Part shown: positions 1-14,593 of the stretch, in pieces
Layout of the letters: the number at the start of each line of letters is the position of its first letter
Numbering within the stretch: the first letter of the stretch is position 1
Origin: Pseudomonas weihenstephanensis
GTDB lineage: Bacteria; Pseudomonadota; Gammaproteobacteria; Pseudomonadales; Pseudomonadaceae
Direction of reading: 5' to 3'
DNA length: 64,000 bases
Assembly (NCBI RefSeq): GCF_001043055.1
Contig: NZ_JYLF01000002.1
Coordinates: forward strand, 372,001 to 436,000
The notes under the pieces: model-generated
The model's input: only the letters and a program-made list of their open reading frames with translations
What the model was told of the DNA's origin: nothing
The model's database searches: none
Position numbers and translations under genes: made by a program

Positions 1-3000
1 GTAACACTGAAGAGGCCGAGACCCTGGCCCGCGAATGGATGGATGTATTTGCGGATCGTTTTTATCTGGAAGTGCAACGCACCAAACGTCCCAATGATGA
101 AGAGCACCTGCATGCTGCGGTGGCACTGGCCGACAAGATCGGTGCACCGTTGGTGGCCACGAACGATGTGCGCTTCATTAAGCAACAGGACTTTGAGGCG
201 CATGAAACGCGCGTGTGCATTGGTGAAGGGCGTGCGCTTGATGACCCGCGTCGCTCAAAAAACTACAGCGATCAGCAATACCTTAAAAGCGCCGAGGAAA
301 TGGCTGAGCTGTTCAGCGATTTGCCCGAAGCACTAGAAAACACGGTCGAAATCGCCAAGCGCTGCAATATCGAAGTGAAGCTGGGTAAGCACTTTTTGCC
401 TAACTTCCCGATTCCCGATGGCATGACCATCGATGAATACTTCCGCAAAGTGTCGTTCGATGGCCTGGAAGAGCGCCTGAGCGTCTTGCTGCCCAGAGAT
501 ACCACTGAAGATTACGACGCCAAGCGTCAGGTGTACGTCGATCGACTGAATTTCGAGCTGGATATCATCATCCAGATGGGGTTTCCAGGTTACTTCCTGA
601 TCGTAATGGACTTCATCCAGTGGGCCAAAAGCAATGGCGTGCCCGTGGGGCCGGGCCGTGGGTCGGGTGCCGGATCTCTGGTGGCCTATGTTCAAAAGAT
701 CACGGACCTTGACCCGCTTGAATATGACCTGCTGTTCGAACGATTCCTGAACCCGGAACGGGTATCGATGCCCGACTTCGACGTCGACTTCTGCATGGAT
801 GGTCGGGACCGGGTCATTGAATACGTGGCCGAGAAGTACGGCCGCAACGCGGTAAGCCAGATCATTACCTTTGGTTCGATGGCGGCCAAAGCCGTGATTC
901 GAGACGTGGCGCGGGTGCAGGGCAAGTCATACGGCCTGGCAGATCGTCTGTCGAAGATGATTCCGTTTGAAGTCGGCATGACACTTGAAAAAGCCTATGA
1001 GCAGGAAGAAATCCTGCGCGACTTTATCAAGGTCGATGAAGAAGCCGCCGAAATCTGGGACATGGCACGCAAGCTTGAAGGCGTTGTGCGTAACGTCGGC
1101 AAGCACGCGGGTGGTGTGGTCATTGCGCCGACTAAATTGACCGATTTCTCGCCGATTTATTGCGACGAAGAGGGCGGTGGTCTGGTCACCCAGTTCGACA
1201 AGGATGACGTCGAGGCCGCAGGTCTGGTGAAGTTCGACTTCCTGGGCTTGCGCACGCTGACGATCATCGACTGGGCGCTCAAAACCATTAACCGCGAGCG
1301 CGCCAAGGTCGACGAGCCGGCGCTGGATATCGCCTTTATCCCGCTGGACGACAAACCGACGTATCAATTGCTGCAAAAGGCTGAGACCACGGCGGTGTTC
1401 CAGCTTGAGTCGCGCGGCATGAAAGAGCTGATCAAAAAGCTCAAGCCCGACTGCCTGGAAGACTTGATCGCACTGGTGGCCCTGTTCCGTCCGGGCCCGC
1501 TGCAATCCGGCATGGTTGACGACTTTATCAACCGTAAACACGGTCGCGCCGAATTGGCGTATCCGCACTCGGATTACCAGTACGAAGGCCTCAAGCCGGT
1601 ATTGGCCCCGACCTACGGCATCATTCTGTATCAAGAACAGGTGATGCAGATTGCACAGGTCATGGCCGGTTATACCCTCGGCGGGGCTGATATGTTGCGT
1701 CGCGCCATGGGCAAGAAAAAACCCGAAGAAATGGCCAAGCAGCGCGGTGGTTTCATTGAAGGTTGTGCCAACAACAACATCGACGCTGACCTTGCCGGTA
1801 ACATTTTTGACCTGGTGGAGAAGTTCGCCGGTTATGGCTTTAACAAGTCTCACTCGGCGGCATATGGCCTGGTGTCGTATCAGACCGCATGGCTGAAGAC
1901 GCACTATCCGGCGCCGTTCATGGCGGCGGTACTTTCGGCGGACATGCACAACACCGACAAGGTTGTGACCTTGATCGAAGAAGTGCGCACGATGAAGCTG
2001 CGTCTCGACGCACCGGACGTGAATGCCTCCGAATACAAGTTCACGGTGAACGACGAAGGTCGGATTATTTACGGTTTGGGCGCTATCAAGGGCGTGGGTG
2101 AAGGCCCGGTCGAGGCCATTACCGAGGCGCGACAGGATGGACCCTTCAAGGATCTGTTCGATTTCTGTGCCCGAGTTGACCTCAAGCGCATCAATAAGCG
2201 CACCCTTGATGGCTTGATCCGCAGTGGGGCGCTGGACCGTCTGGGGCCTTGCTTCCATGACGAACCCAAGGCTTATCAGGCCAGCATCGATCAGAACCGT
2301 GCAATTCTGCTGGCCGCTCTGGAAGGCGCGATCAAGGCGGCAGAGCAAACCGCGCGTACCCATGACAGTGGCCACGATGATCTGTTTGGTGGCGTGTTTG
2401 TCGCAGAAGATGCCGACGTGTATGTCAACCATCGCAAAGCCAAGGAGCTGACGCTCAAAGAGCGACTCAAGGGTGAGAAAGACACGCTGGGCCTTTACCT
2501 GACCGGCCATCCGATCGATGAATACGAAGGCGAAATCCGTCGTTTTGCCCGCCAGCGCATTATCGACCTCAAGCCTGCTCGCGATACGCAGACGGTTGCC
2601 GGCATGATCATCGCCCTGCGCGTCATGAAGAACAAAAAAGGCGACAAGATGGGCTTCATCACGCTTGATGACCGTTCGGGCCGCATAGAAGCCTCCTTGT
2701 TTGCCGAAGCGTTCCATTCTGCGCAATCGCTGTTGCAGACCGATGCGATGGTGGTCGTCGAAGGGGAGGTCAGTAATGACGACTTCTCCGGCGGCTTGCG
2801 TCTGCGGGTCAAGCGGGTGATGAGCATGGAAGATGCGCGTACCAGTTTGGCTGAAAGCTTGCGCCTGAAAGTCAATCACGCCGCTCTCAAAGGTGATCAG
2901 TTACGTCAGTTGGGCGATTTGCTGAAGAAGCACCGCGGCGCTTGCCCGATTACCATGGAATACACAGGGGGCGATGCCAAGACGATGTTGCAGTTCGGAG

Positions 3001-3089
3001 AGAGCTGGAGAATCGATCCGGCAGACAGCTTGATTCAAGCCTTGCGTGACCAGTTTGGGCGAGACAACGTCTTCCTCCAATACCGTTGA
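1..3089 (+). CDS. dnaE: DNA polymerase III subunit alpha (5' end outside window)
   Basis: Replicative polymerase catalytic subunit. The reading frame is already open at base 3, so the gene enters from the left; about 1,028 residues are visible and I estimate 140-150 N-terminal residues (most of the PHP domain) are missing against the usual ~1,170. Two catalytic aspartates sit in PDFDVDF (nt 771-791) and the third in [10 protein letters not shown] (Asp codon at 1237). The finger/palm signature [13 protein letters not shown] and a C-terminal OB fold (about nt 2580-2860, FITLDDRSG) follow. Core replisome protein that works with DnaQ and the beta clamp. The next gene is accA, as in other pseudomonads. 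Family and function are certain; only the start is unseen. Confidence 0.98.
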   Translation, partial: NTEEAETLAREWMDVFADRFYLEVQRTKRPNDEEHLHAAVALADKIGAPLVATNDVRFIKQQDFEAHETRVCIGEGRALDDPRRSKNYSDQQYLKSAEEMAELFSDLPEALENTVEIAKRCNIEVKLGKHFLPNFPIPDGMTIDEYFRKVSFDGLEERLSVLLPRDTTEDYDAKRQVYVDRLNFELDIIIQMGFPGYFLIVMDFIQWAKSNGVPVGPGRGSGAGSLVAYVQKITDLDPLEYDLLFERFLNPERVSMPDFDVDFCMDGRDRVIEYVAEKYGRNAVSQIITFGSMAAKAVIRDVARVQGKSYGLADRLSKMIPFEVGMTLEKAYEQEEILRDFIKVDEEAAEIWDMARKLEGVVRNVGKHAGGVVIAPTKLTDFSPIYCDEEGGGLVTQFDKDDVEAAGLVKFDFLGLRTLTIIDWALKTINRERAKVDEPALDIAFIPLDDKPTYQLLQKAETTAVFQLESRGMKELIKKLKPDCLEDLIALVALFRPGPLQSGMVDDFINRKHGRAELAYPHSDYQYEGLKPVLAPTYGIILYQEQVMQIAQVMAGYTLGGADMLRRAMGKKKPEEMAKQRGGFIEGCANNNIDADLAGNIFDLVEKFAGYGFNKSHSAAYGLVSYQTAWLKTHYPAPFMAAVLSADMHNTDKVVTLIEEVRTMKLRLDAPDVNASEYKFTVNDEGRIIYGLGAIKGVGEGPVEAITEARQDGPFKDLFDFCARVDLKRINKRTLDGLIRSGALDRLGPCFHDEPKAYQASIDQNRAILLAALEGAIKAAEQTARTHDSGHDDLFGGVFVAEDADVYVNHRKAKELTLKERLKGEKDTLGLYLTGHPIDEYEGEIRRFARQRIIDLKPARDTQTVAGMIIALRVMKNKKGDKMGFITLDDRSGRIEASLFAEAFHSAQSLLQTDAMVVVEGEVSNDDFSGGLRLRVKRVMSMEDARTSLAESLRLKVNHAALKGDQLRQLGDLLKKHRGACPITMEYTGGDAKTMLQFGESWRIDPADSLIQALRDQFGRDNVFLQYR

Positions 3090-3090
3090 C

Positions 3091-3118
3091 GGTCAGGGGC
3101 GTGACACGCGCCCTGACC
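3091..3118 (+). terminator. Hairpin just after dnaE
   Basis: GGTCAGGG pairs with CCCTGACC across a GC-rich loop, starting two bases after the dnaE stop. A short T-rich stretch follows about 10 bases later, so it is a plausible but imperfect intrinsic terminator. Confidence 0.45.
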
Positions 3119-3273
3119 TCGACCCTAATTTTTAATCTCGACCTGAGAGCGCCTGTCCCTTAAGGTAGGCGCGATACAGATCAACCGGCTGCCCCAGTCT
3201 GTTTGGATGCACCAGCAAATGCTGGGCCTCAGACCTTCTGGCATGCTTTGCCGCCGACCCAAGACGGATGCTT

Positions 3274-4221
3274 ATGAACCCGAATTTTCTTGATTTCGAA
3301 CAGCCGATTGCTGACCTGCAAGCCAAAATCGAAGAGTTGCGCCTGGTCGGTAATGACAATTCGCTGAACATCAGCGATGAAATCTCTCGCCTGCAAGACA
3401 AAAGCAAAACGCTGACTGAAGATATTTTCGGCAAGCTGACCAGTTGGCAGATTGCCCGCCTGGCCCGTCACCCGCGCCGCCCTTACACACTGGACTACAT
3501 CGACCACATCTTCACTGAGTTCGATGAACTGCACGGCGACCGTCACTTTTCGGACGATGCGGCCATTGTGGGCGGCATTGCGCGTCTGGACGATCAGCCG
3601 GTAATGGTGATCGGTCACCAGAAGGGTCGCGAAGTACGTGAAAAGGTGCGCCGTAACTTCGGCATGCCGCGCCCTGAAGGCTACCGTAAAGCTTGCCGTT
3701 TGATGGAAATGGCCGAGCGCTTCAAGATGCCGATCCTGACCTTTATCGACACGCCGGGTGCGTATCCGGGTATCGATGCTGAAGAGCGCAACCAGAGCGA
3801 AGCCATTGCCTGGAACCTGCGTGTCATGGCGCGCTTGAAAACCCCGATCATCGCCACTGTTATCGGTGAAGGCGGTTCAGGCGGTGCCTTGGCGATTGGT
3901 GTGTGCGATCAGTTGAACATGTTGCAGTACTCCACTTACGCCGTGATTTCGCCAGAAGGCTGCGCGTCGATTCTGTGGAAAACCGCCGAAAAAGCGCCGG
4001 ATGCAGCCGAAGCAATGGGCATTACCGCTGAGCGCTTGAAAGGCCTGGGCATTGTCGACAAGGTGATTGGCGAGCCTTTGGGTGGCGCTCACCGTGATCC
4101 TGTGGCCGCGTCTGCCAGCATTCGTGCAGATCTGATTTCTCAGCTGAATATGCTGAAAAAGCTGGATCACGAAACGCTGCTCAAGCGTCGCTATGACCGT
4201 TTGATGAGCTACGGTCTCTGA
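3274..4221 (+). CDS. accA: Acetyl-CoA carboxylase carboxyltransferase subunit alpha
   Basis: Half of the carboxyltransferase that moves CO2 from biotin-BCCP to acetyl-CoA to make malonyl-CoA, the first step of fatty acid synthesis; the AccD partner is not in this window. 315 residues, standard length. The glycine-rich [12 protein letters not shown] segment is the oxyanion/acyl-CoA site and [18 protein letters not shown] is typical of AccA. I start at the second ATG ([10 protein letters not shown]), the conserved AccA N-terminus; another in-frame ATG lies six bases upstream. Position after dnaE is conserved in Pseudomonas. Confidence 0.97.
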   Translation: MNPNFLDFEQPIADLQAKIEELRLVGNDNSLNISDEISRLQDKSKTLTEDIFGKLTSWQIARLARHPRRPYTLDYIDHIFTEFDELHGDRHFSDDAAIVGGIARLDDQPVMVIGHQKGREVREKVRRNFGMPRPEGYRKACRLMEMAERFKMPILTFIDTPGAYPGIDAEERNQSEAIAWNLRVMARLKTPIIATVIGEGGSGGALAIGVCDQLNMLQYSTYAVISPEGCASILWKTAEKAPDAAEAMGITAERLKGLGIVDKVIGEPLGGAHRDPVAASASIRADLISQLNMLKKLDHETLLKRRYDRLMSYGL

Positions 4222-4238
4222 TCTCTGATTAAGGTCGG

Positions 4239-4282
4239 CCCCACCCTGGCCTCTCCCTCGGGGAGAGGGCCAAGGTGAGGGG
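4239..4282. repeat. Extragenic imperfect palindrome between accA and tilS
   Basis: A CCCCACCC.../...GGTGAGGGG palindrome whose inner arms are TCTCCC and GGGAGA around a 3-base loop. It looks like a dispersed Pseudomonas extragenic repeat and could also work as a 3'-end stabiliser or weak terminator for accA. No T-run follows. Confidence 0.6.
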
Positions 4283-4288
4283 GCTTTA

Positions 4289-5605
4289 ATGTCTGACATC
4301 CCGGCTTTGCTTGTGCATGCCCTCAACCCCTGGCGTAAGGCCAAGGCCTGGCATGTCGCGCTCTCCGGTGGCCTTGACTCCACTGTTCTGCTGCACCTTC
4401 TCGTACAACTGCGTAAAACCCATGCACTTCCTGCGCTGACTGCGATCCATGTTCATCATGGCTTACAGGCAATCGCTGACGCGTGGCCAGCACATTGCCA
4501 GGCGCTGTGTGACGGGCTGGGCGTGCCGTTGCAGGTTGTTCGCGTACAGGTGCGCGCAGGGCCCAGTATCGAGCGCGCGGCGCGGGAGGCGCGTTATCAG
4601 GTGTTTACGGCGCTCACCCAGGCTGACGAAGTGCTACTGACGGGCCAGCACCGTGACGATCAGGCCGAAACCGTGCTGTTTCGCTTGCTGCGCGGGGCAG
4701 GTGTGAGTGGGTTGACGGGCATGCCGCGTCAACGCCGTCTGGGTGACGGGGATATGTGCCGACCGCTGCTGGATGTAAGTCGTACAGCGCTTGAGAATTA
4801 TGCGCACGCCCATGGCTTGAACTGGGTTGAAGATCCTTCCAATGCGCACAGCGACTTTTCCCGCAATTACTTGCGCCATGAAGTGCTGCCGATCCTGACC
4901 CGACGCTGGCCGCAAGCTGCCGCGACATTGGCGCGCAGCGCAGCACACTGTGCCGAGGCGCAAGGTTTGCTGGATGAACTGGCCGGGCAGGACTTGGGTG
5001 TCGCCCGTACCGCCACCGCATTTGCATGGCTTGGCCTGCCTTCGTTGGAGCTTGCGCCCATTGCCCGTTTGTCGCCTGCCCGCCAACGCAATGCTTTGCG
5101 TCATTGGCTGGCTCATTTGAGTCGTATGCCTGATACCGAGCATTGGGCGGGTTGGGAGGTCTTGCGCGATGCGCGTGACGATGCCCAGCCGATCTGGCGT
5201 CTGGCCGATGGCGAGCTGCATCGGGCGGGCGGTCGAATCTGGTGGTTGTCCGGCGAGTGGTTGCAATCCCCGTGCGCGCCACTCCAATGGCTGCATCCAG
5301 AAGCGCCTTTATCGTTGCCTGGAAATGGTCAGTTACGTTTGATTGGAGATGCCCCGCAGGGTCCCTTGCAGGTGAACTATCGTTTGGGAGGCGAAGTGAT
5401 GACGTTGGCGCAACGCGGCCGTCGTGATCTCAAACGCTTGCTCAACGAGCGGGGAGTGCCGCTCTTCGCCCGTGGCAGATTGCCGCTTGTGTACTGTAAT
5501 GAGCAGTTATTGGCCGTGGCAAACGTCAGTGGACTGGACTCCAGCCCCTGTGGGCGCTGGCAATTGCAGTGGTTGCCAACTTCAAGCGATCAAGGTTTGA
5601 GCTGA
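4289..5605 (+). CDS. tilS: tRNA(Ile)-lysidine synthetase
   Basis: Adds lysine to C34 of the CAU-anticodon tRNA-Ile, changing codon reading from AUG to AUA and acceptor identity from Met to Ile; essential in most bacteria. The ATP PP-loop motif SGGLDS is at residues 26-31, followed by the TilS-typical GQHRDDQAET region near residue 118 and the C-terminal tRNA-binding domains. 438 residues fits the gammaproteobacterial long form. It lies between accA and pyrG, the conserved Pseudomonas order. The start ATG is 67 bases after accA, just beyond the palindrome. Confidence 0.95.
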   Translation: MSDIPALLVHALNPWRKAKAWHVALSGGLDSTVLLHLLVQLRKTHALPALTAIHVHHGLQAIADAWPAHCQALCDGLGVPLQVVRVQVRAGPSIERAAREARYQVFTALTQADEVLLTGQHRDDQAETVLFRLLRGAGVSGLTGMPRQRRLGDGDMCRPLLDVSRTALENYAHAHGLNWVEDPSNAHSDFSRNYLRHEVLPILTRRWPQAAATLARSAAHCAEAQGLLDELAGQDLGVARTATAFAWLGLPSLELAPIARLSPARQRNALRHWLAHLSRMPDTEHWAGWEVLRDARDDAQPIWRLADGELHRAGGRIWWLSGEWLQSPCAPLQWLHPEAPLSLPGNGQLRLIGDAPQGPLQVNYRLGGEVMTLAQRGRRDLKRLLNERGVPLFARGRLPLVYCNEQLLAVANVSGLDSSPCGRWQLQWLPTSSDQGLS

Positions 5606-5642
5606 AAGGGGCTTTCCGGTAGACTACGCTCCCTTCTTGATA

Positions 5643-5677
5643 CAGCTTCTGTAGATTCACCGGAATTACAGAAGCTG
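5643..5677. other. Perfect 11-bp inverted repeat in the tilS-pyrG spacer
   Basis: CAGCTTCTGTA (5643-5653) pairs perfectly with TACAGAAGCTG (5667-5677) over a 13-base loop. No T-run follows, so it is not an obvious terminator. It may be an RNA structure in the pyrG leader, a protein-binding site, or the tilS 3' end. Confidence 0.55.
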
Positions 5678-5734
5678 CCGATTACCAAGCAGTCTTTGCT
5701 GGGCGATTTTAAAAAAATGTGTGGCTTGTATCGA

Positions 5735-5753
5735 ACCGATGGTTGCCATCGGT
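5735..5753. other. Perfect 8-bp hairpin in the tilS-pyrG spacer
   Basis: ACCGATGG/CCATCGGT with a 3-base loop, about 125 bases upstream of the pyrG start. A poly-T stretch occurs only 20 bases later (TTTTTCG). Candidate leader structure or weak attenuator. Confidence 0.5.
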
Positions 5754-5856
5754 CTGTTTCAACGCAGCAGTTTTTCGAAAGGTGCACTGTGACTAATGCT
5801 GGTGATTGGGGGCTTCGGCCTTCCTTCGCTTTCCCCGGCGGCTCTGACCGCTTTAA

Positions 5857-8361
<2,505 letters not shown>

Positions 8362-8379
8362 CCCTCGATTCTCCGGTAA

Positions 8380-9804
<1,425 letters not shown>

Positions 9805-9888
9805 GCGTCTGGCGTAAAAAAACAGCAGGTTGTGTCGGAAAATTCGCCACTGTGAGTTTTTTGACACTAATCTGATGCTTCTGTATAC

Positions 9889-9909
9889 AAGCCTGGTTCG
9901 TCCAGGCTT
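9889..9909 (+). terminator. Hairpin after eno
   Basis: AAGCCTGG/CCAGGCTT with a TTCGT loop, 85 bases past the eno stop. Only a short T-run follows, so termination may be partial. Confidence 0.5.
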
Positions 9910-9971
9910 TGTACTATTCGTTGTTTATGTTTGTCGGCATGGCTGTCTTTTCACTGGATACCTGATATTCG

Positions 9972-10256
9972 ATGCGCAGTCCCAATTGGTTGTTCCTTAT
10001 CTTGCTCTTGCTCTTGCTGCTGGCTGGCCTACAGTATCGCCTGTGGGTGGGGAATGGCAGTTTGGCGCAGGTTACCGACCTGACTCAGCAAATCGCCGAT
10101 CAGCGTGCTGAAAACGAAATATTGCTGGAGCGTAATCGCGTACTGGATGCGGAAGTGCTTGAGCTGAAAAAAGGCATGGAGACCGTTGAAGAACGTGCTC
10201 GCCATGAATTGGGCATGGTTAAAGAGGGCGAAACCCTCTACCAGTTGGCTCAATGA
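9972..10256 (+). CDS. ftsB: Cell division protein FtsB
   Basis: Small bitopic inner-membrane protein of the FtsQLB divisome complex. 94 residues: a leucine-rich membrane helix at about 6-22 (WLFLILLLLLLLAGLQ), then a periplasmic coiled coil (about 30-72, QQIADQRAENEILLERN) and a conserved short tail. The ATG of ispD overlaps its stop by four bases, so the two are translationally coupled, the usual gammaproteobacterial arrangement. Confidence 0.95.
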   Translation: MRSPNWLFLILLLLLLLAGLQYRLWVGNGSLAQVTDLTQQIADQRAENEILLERNRVLDAEVLELKKGMETVEERARHELGMVKEGETLYQLAQ

Positions 10257-10963
10257 GTGTTTCAACTACGGCCTTCTGGGCCGTGATTCCTGCCGCGGGC
10301 GTCGGAGCCCGTATGGCCGCGGACCGTCCCAAACAGTATTTGCAGTTGGGCGGGCGCAGTATTCTCGAACACAGCCTTGGCTGTTTCCTTGACCATCCGG
10401 GCCTTAAGGGGCTGGTGGTCAGTGTGGCGTGTGATGATCCTTTCTGGCCGTCCCTACAGTGCGTGGCTGACCCGCGTATTGTTCGGGTTGACGGCGGACG
10501 TGAACGTGCCGACTCGGTGCTCAATGCGCTGCTGCACTTGCATGCACAAGGCGCGTCTGACGATGACTGGGTGCTGGTGCACGACGCTGCGCGGCCCAAC
10601 CTGTCCCGCGAAGACCTGGATAAATTGCTGAGTGAACTGGCTGATGATCCCGTCGGCGGTTTGCTGGCGGTGCCCGCTCGGGACACGCTCAAGCGTGTCA
10701 ATAAGAACGGCCGCGTGGTGGAAACGGTTGATCGAAGCCTGATTTGGCAGGCGTACACGCCGCAGATGTTTCGCCTGGGCATGTTGCACCGTGCCTTGGC
10801 CGATAGCCTGGTGGCGGATGCCACAGTGACCGATGAGTCGTCAGCGATGGAGTGGGCCGGACTTGCGCCGCGCTTGATCGAAGGGCGCTCGGACAACATC
10901 AAAGTCACTCGCCCTGAAGACCTTGAATGGCTGCGTTTGCGTTGGGGTCGCACGCACCCGTAG
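10253..10963 (+). CDS. ispD: 2-C-methyl-D-erythritol 4-phosphate cytidylyltransferase
   Basis: Third step of the MEP isoprenoid pathway: joins CTP and MEP to give CDP-ME. 236 residues. The nucleotidyltransferase N-terminus PAAGVGARMAADRPKQYL carries the CTP-binding glycine loop and catalytic Arg/Lys; VHDAARPNL and the C-terminal substrate loop are present. Coupled to ftsB by a 4-base overlap. The companion MEP gene ispF is 3 kb downstream, separated by the formaldehyde genes, as in P. aeruginosa. Confidence 0.96.
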   Translation: MSVSTTAFWAVIPAAGVGARMAADRPKQYLQLGGRSILEHSLGCFLDHPGLKGLVVSVACDDPFWPSLQCVADPRIVRVDGGRERADSVLNALLHLHAQGASDDDWVLVHDAARPNLSREDLDKLLSELADDPVGGLLAVPARDTLKRVNKNGRVVETVDRSLIWQAYTPQMFRLGMLHRALADSLVADATVTDESSAMEWAGLAPRLIEGRSDNIKVTRPEDLEWLRLRWGRTHP

Positions 10964-10970
10964 TGGCTGG

Positions 10971-11014
10971 CGAGGTACGATCGCTGCGCAATCTATCGCA
11001 GTCTTCGTACCTCG
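10971..11014. repeat. REP-like extragenic palindrome
   Basis: Outer arms CGAGGTACGA and TCGTACCTCG pair perfectly, inner arms CTGCG and CGCAG pair over a short loop. The right flank reads as GTAGTCGCTG on the minus strand, which resembles the head of Pseudomonas REP/REPIN elements. It lies between the convergent ispD and LysR genes and could also act as a two-way terminator. Confidence 0.65.
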
Positions 11015-11043
11015 ACAGCGACTACAGAAACCTTGCGCAGTGC

Positions 11044-11940
11044 CTAGCTCAAATACTCCTCGCGCTGCGCCAACCCTTCCTTCAAGTAGTCCACCAATTT
11101 TCTGACTTTGGGCGATAAGTGCCGTTGTTGCGGATACAGCGCCCAGACGGCGGTATTGGGCGGTTGATGCGCTTCAAGCAGTGACACCAGCGCCCCCGTT
11201 TTCAGGTGTTCCAGCACGTAGTAGTCCGGCAGTTGGCATAATCCCGTGCCAAATAGCGCTGCATCCAATACCGCCTGTCCACTGTTGCAGCGCCAGTTGC
11301 CTTGCACGCGTTGCGAAAATTCACGTCCGTCTTGCTGCAATTGCCACATATCTGAACTGCCAATCAAGCAGTTGTGGCGACTCAATTCAGACACGCTGTG
11401 GGGGCGACCATAACGTTCCAGATAGGACGGCGAGCCACACAGATACATGCGTCGTGGGGCCAGTCGCGTGGCAACCAGTCGTGAATCCTGGAGGCGACCC
11501 AGGCGAATGGCCAGATCGAGACTTTCGTGCACCAGGTCCAAAGCTCGGTTGCTCAGTTCGATGTCCACCCGCAGTTGGGGATAAAGCGCCATGTATCGCG
11601 TCACCAGCGGCACGATAAAACGCTCCCCGTAGGCCACGGCGCAGGTCATGCGCAGTAACCCTTTGGGTTCGCTGGCCAGATCGCCGATCGCGCGCAGCGC
11701 TTCTTCGCGTCCGTCTTGCAGGCGCTGGCAATGTTGCAGAAAGGTTTGTCCGGCCTCTGTCAGGGTCACGCGCCGCGTACTGCGATAAAACAAACGTGTT
11801 TGCAGGCGCTCTTCCAGCCGGGCGACCTGACGGCTGATGTGTGACGACGACACACCGAGTCGCTCAGCGGCAGCGGTGAATTGACCGCACTCAGCGACCG
11901 CGACAAATTCGTCTATACCTTCCCAGCGGTTCTCGGTCAT
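11044..11940 (-). CDS. LysR-family regulator, likely activator of the formaldehyde genes (GfnR-like)
   Basis: 298 residues, typical LysR length: an N-terminal winged helix-turn-helix (about 5-65, FTAAAERLGVSSSHISRQVARLEERL) and a C-terminal effector-binding domain (about 90-295). It is divergent from adhC-fghA with a 108-base control region that holds an 18-bp palindrome. In P. aeruginosa the gene in this position (PA3630) is, as I recall, GfnR, which activates the glutathione-dependent formaldehyde genes. The orthology is inferred from context and family only. The effector is not visible in the sequence. Confidence 0.85.
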   Translation of the reverse strand: MTENRWEGIDEFVAVAECGQFTAAAERLGVSSSHISRQVARLEERLQTRLFYRSTRRVTLTEAGQTFLQHCQRLQDGREEALRAIGDLASEPKGLLRMTCAVAYGERFIVPLVTRYMALYPQLRVDIELSNRALDLVHESLDLAIRLGRLQDSRLVATRLAPRRMYLCGSPSYLERYGRPHSVSELSRHNCLIGSSDMWQLQQDGREFSQRVQGNWRCNSGQAVLDAALFGTGLCQLPDYYVLEHLKTGALVSLLEAHQPPNTAVWALYPQQRHLSPKVRKLVDYLKEGLAQREEYLS

Positions 11941-11990
11941 GAGTGATTGTCCCTGTCTGGCAATAATGTTTTGCTTTTGGCTGGATTATT

Positions 11991-13161
<1,171 letters not shown>

Positions 13162-13212
13162 TCGACAGGGGTCAGCCTCAAGTATTTGGGGCTGGCCACC
13201 GGGAGTTTTCCC

Positions 13213-14058
13213 ATGACACTGGAAAATATTTCCTGCCAGAAAAGCTTTGGCGGTTGGCACAAACGTTACAAGCACCGTTCTGATGTGCTCGGTTGCGACA
13301 TGGTATTTGCCGTGTATTTGCCGCCTCAGGCTGAACACGGCGCCAAATTGCCTGTGCTGTATTGGCTGTCGGGTTTGACCTGCACTGATGAAAACTTCAT
13401 GCACAAAGCGGGCGCAATGAAAATGGCCGCCGAGTTGGGGCTGATCATTGTGGCGCCCGATACCAGCCCGCGTGGCGAGGGCGTGCCGGATGACCCGAAC
13501 GGGGCTTGGGACTTCGGGCTGGGTGCCGGCTTTTACCTGAACGCCACGCAGCAGCCCTGGGCGCAGCATTATCAGATGCACGATTATGTGGTGCAGGAAT
13601 TACCTGCATTGGTTGAAGCGCATTTTCCGGCCTCTCAAAAGCGTGGCATCAGTGGCCATTCAATGGGTGGGCACGGAGCGCTGGTATGCGCATTGCGCAA
13701 TCCGGGGCGCTATCAGTCGGTTTCGGCGTTTGCCCCCATCAGCAACCCGATGGACTGCCCGTGGGGACAAAAAGCGTTCACTCACTATTTGGGCGAGGAA
13801 CGTTCGCGCTGGCGTGAGTGGGACGCCAGCGTGCTGCTGGGTGAGGCGCGCGAACGATTGCCGCTGTTGATCGATCAAGGTGATCGGGATGACTTTTTGA
13901 CGGTGCAACTCAAGCCGGAGGTGTTGCAAAAAGCAGCGCAGTTGGCCGATTACCCGCTCACCTTGCGTCTGCAACCGGGTTACGACCATAGCTATTTCTT
14001 CATCGCCAGTTTCATCGACGACCATTTGCGTCATCACGCCGACGTGCTATGCGCCTAA
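13213..14058 (+). CDS. fghA: S-formylglutathione hydrolase
   Basis: Hydrolyses S-formylglutathione to formate and glutathione, completing formaldehyde detoxification begun by AdhC. Esterase D family, 281 residues. The nucleophile Ser150 is in GHSMGG; acid and base candidates are in DQGDRDDF and GYDHSYFF. Start chosen at ATG 13213 (MTLENISCQKSFGG), the family N-terminus, preceded by GGGAG; an upstream TTG in frame is less likely. It ends 61 bases before ispF with a terminator in the gap. Confidence 0.96.
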   Translation: MTLENISCQKSFGGWHKRYKHRSDVLGCDMVFAVYLPPQAEHGAKLPVLYWLSGLTCTDENFMHKAGAMKMAAELGLIIVAPDTSPRGEGVPDDPNGAWDFGLGAGFYLNATQQPWAQHYQMHDYVVQELPALVEAHFPASQKRGISGHSMGGHGALVCALRNPGRYQSVSAFAPISNPMDCPWGQKAFTHYLGEERSRWREWDASVLLGEARERLPLLIDQGDRDDFLTVQLKPEVLQKAAQLADYPLTLRLQPGYDHSYFFIASFIDDHLRHHADVLCA

Positions 14059-14091
14059 TAGCGCCCAATGCGGGACAAAGTAGGTAGAATC

Positions 14092-14119
14092 ACGCCCTGA
14101 CTTAATCGGGGCGTTTTTT
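14092..14119 (+). terminator. Intrinsic terminator that abuts the ispF start codon
   Basis: ACGCCC (14092-14097) pairs with GGGCGT (14109-14114) and is followed by five more Ts that run directly into the ispF ATG at 14120. It should end fghA transcripts. The only purine-rich Shine-Dalgarno candidate for ispF, GGGG, lies inside the 3' arm. A -10-like TAGAAT at 14085-14090 would start transcription near 14097, inside the stem. Confidence 0.7.
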
Positions 14120-14593
14120 ATGCGTATTGGCCACGGCTATGATGTGCACTGTTTTGCTGAGGGCGATTTTATTACCTTGGGCGGTGTGCGAATCCCACAT
14201 AAATTTGGTTTGCTGGCCCATTCTGATGGCGACGTGCTGCTGCATGCGCTCAGTGATGCGCTGCTCGGCGCCGCGGCGCTGGGCGATATCGGCAAGCATT
14301 TCCCGGACACCGACCCGACCTTCAAAGGTGCGGACAGTCGCGTGCTGTTGCGTCATGTGGTGGGCCTGATCCACGCCAAAGGCTGGAAGGTCGGCAATGT
14401 CGACAACACCATCATTGCTCAGGCGCCAAAAATGGCGCCGCATATTGAAACGATGCGCGCGCTGATTGCTGCGGATCTTGAGGTTGATTTGGACCAAGTG
14501 AACGTTAAAGCCACTACCACCGAAAAGCTCGGGTTTGTCGGTCGTGAAGAAGGTATCGCGGTGCATGCCATTGCGTTGTTGGTTCGCGCATGA
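14120..14593 (+). CDS. ispF: 2-C-methyl-D-erythritol 2,4-cyclodiphosphate synthase
   Basis: MEP-pathway enzyme that cyclises CDP-ME-2-phosphate to MEcPP, releasing CMP; homotrimer with zinc. 157 residues. Zinc ligands are in GYDVHCF (Asp8, His10) and [18 protein letters not shown] (His42); the C-terminal [11 protein letters not shown] motif is intact. The start codon lies immediately behind a terminator T-run, so translation initiation is unusual. truD overlaps its stop by four bases (ATGA). Confidence 0.97.
   Translation: MRIGHGYDVHCFAEGDFITLGGVRIPHKFGLLAHSDGDVLLHALSDALLGAAALGDIGKHFPDTDPTFKGADSRVLLRHVVGLIHAKGWKVGNVDNTIIAQAPKMAPHIETMRALIAADLEVDLDQVNVKATTTEKLGFVGREEGIAVHAIALLVRA

Noticed and set aside
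927..2879. Very long open frame antisense to dnaE
   Set aside because: It mirrors dnaE codon structure on the other strand (His/Val-rich shadow), has no RBS or family resemblance, and dnaE is certain.
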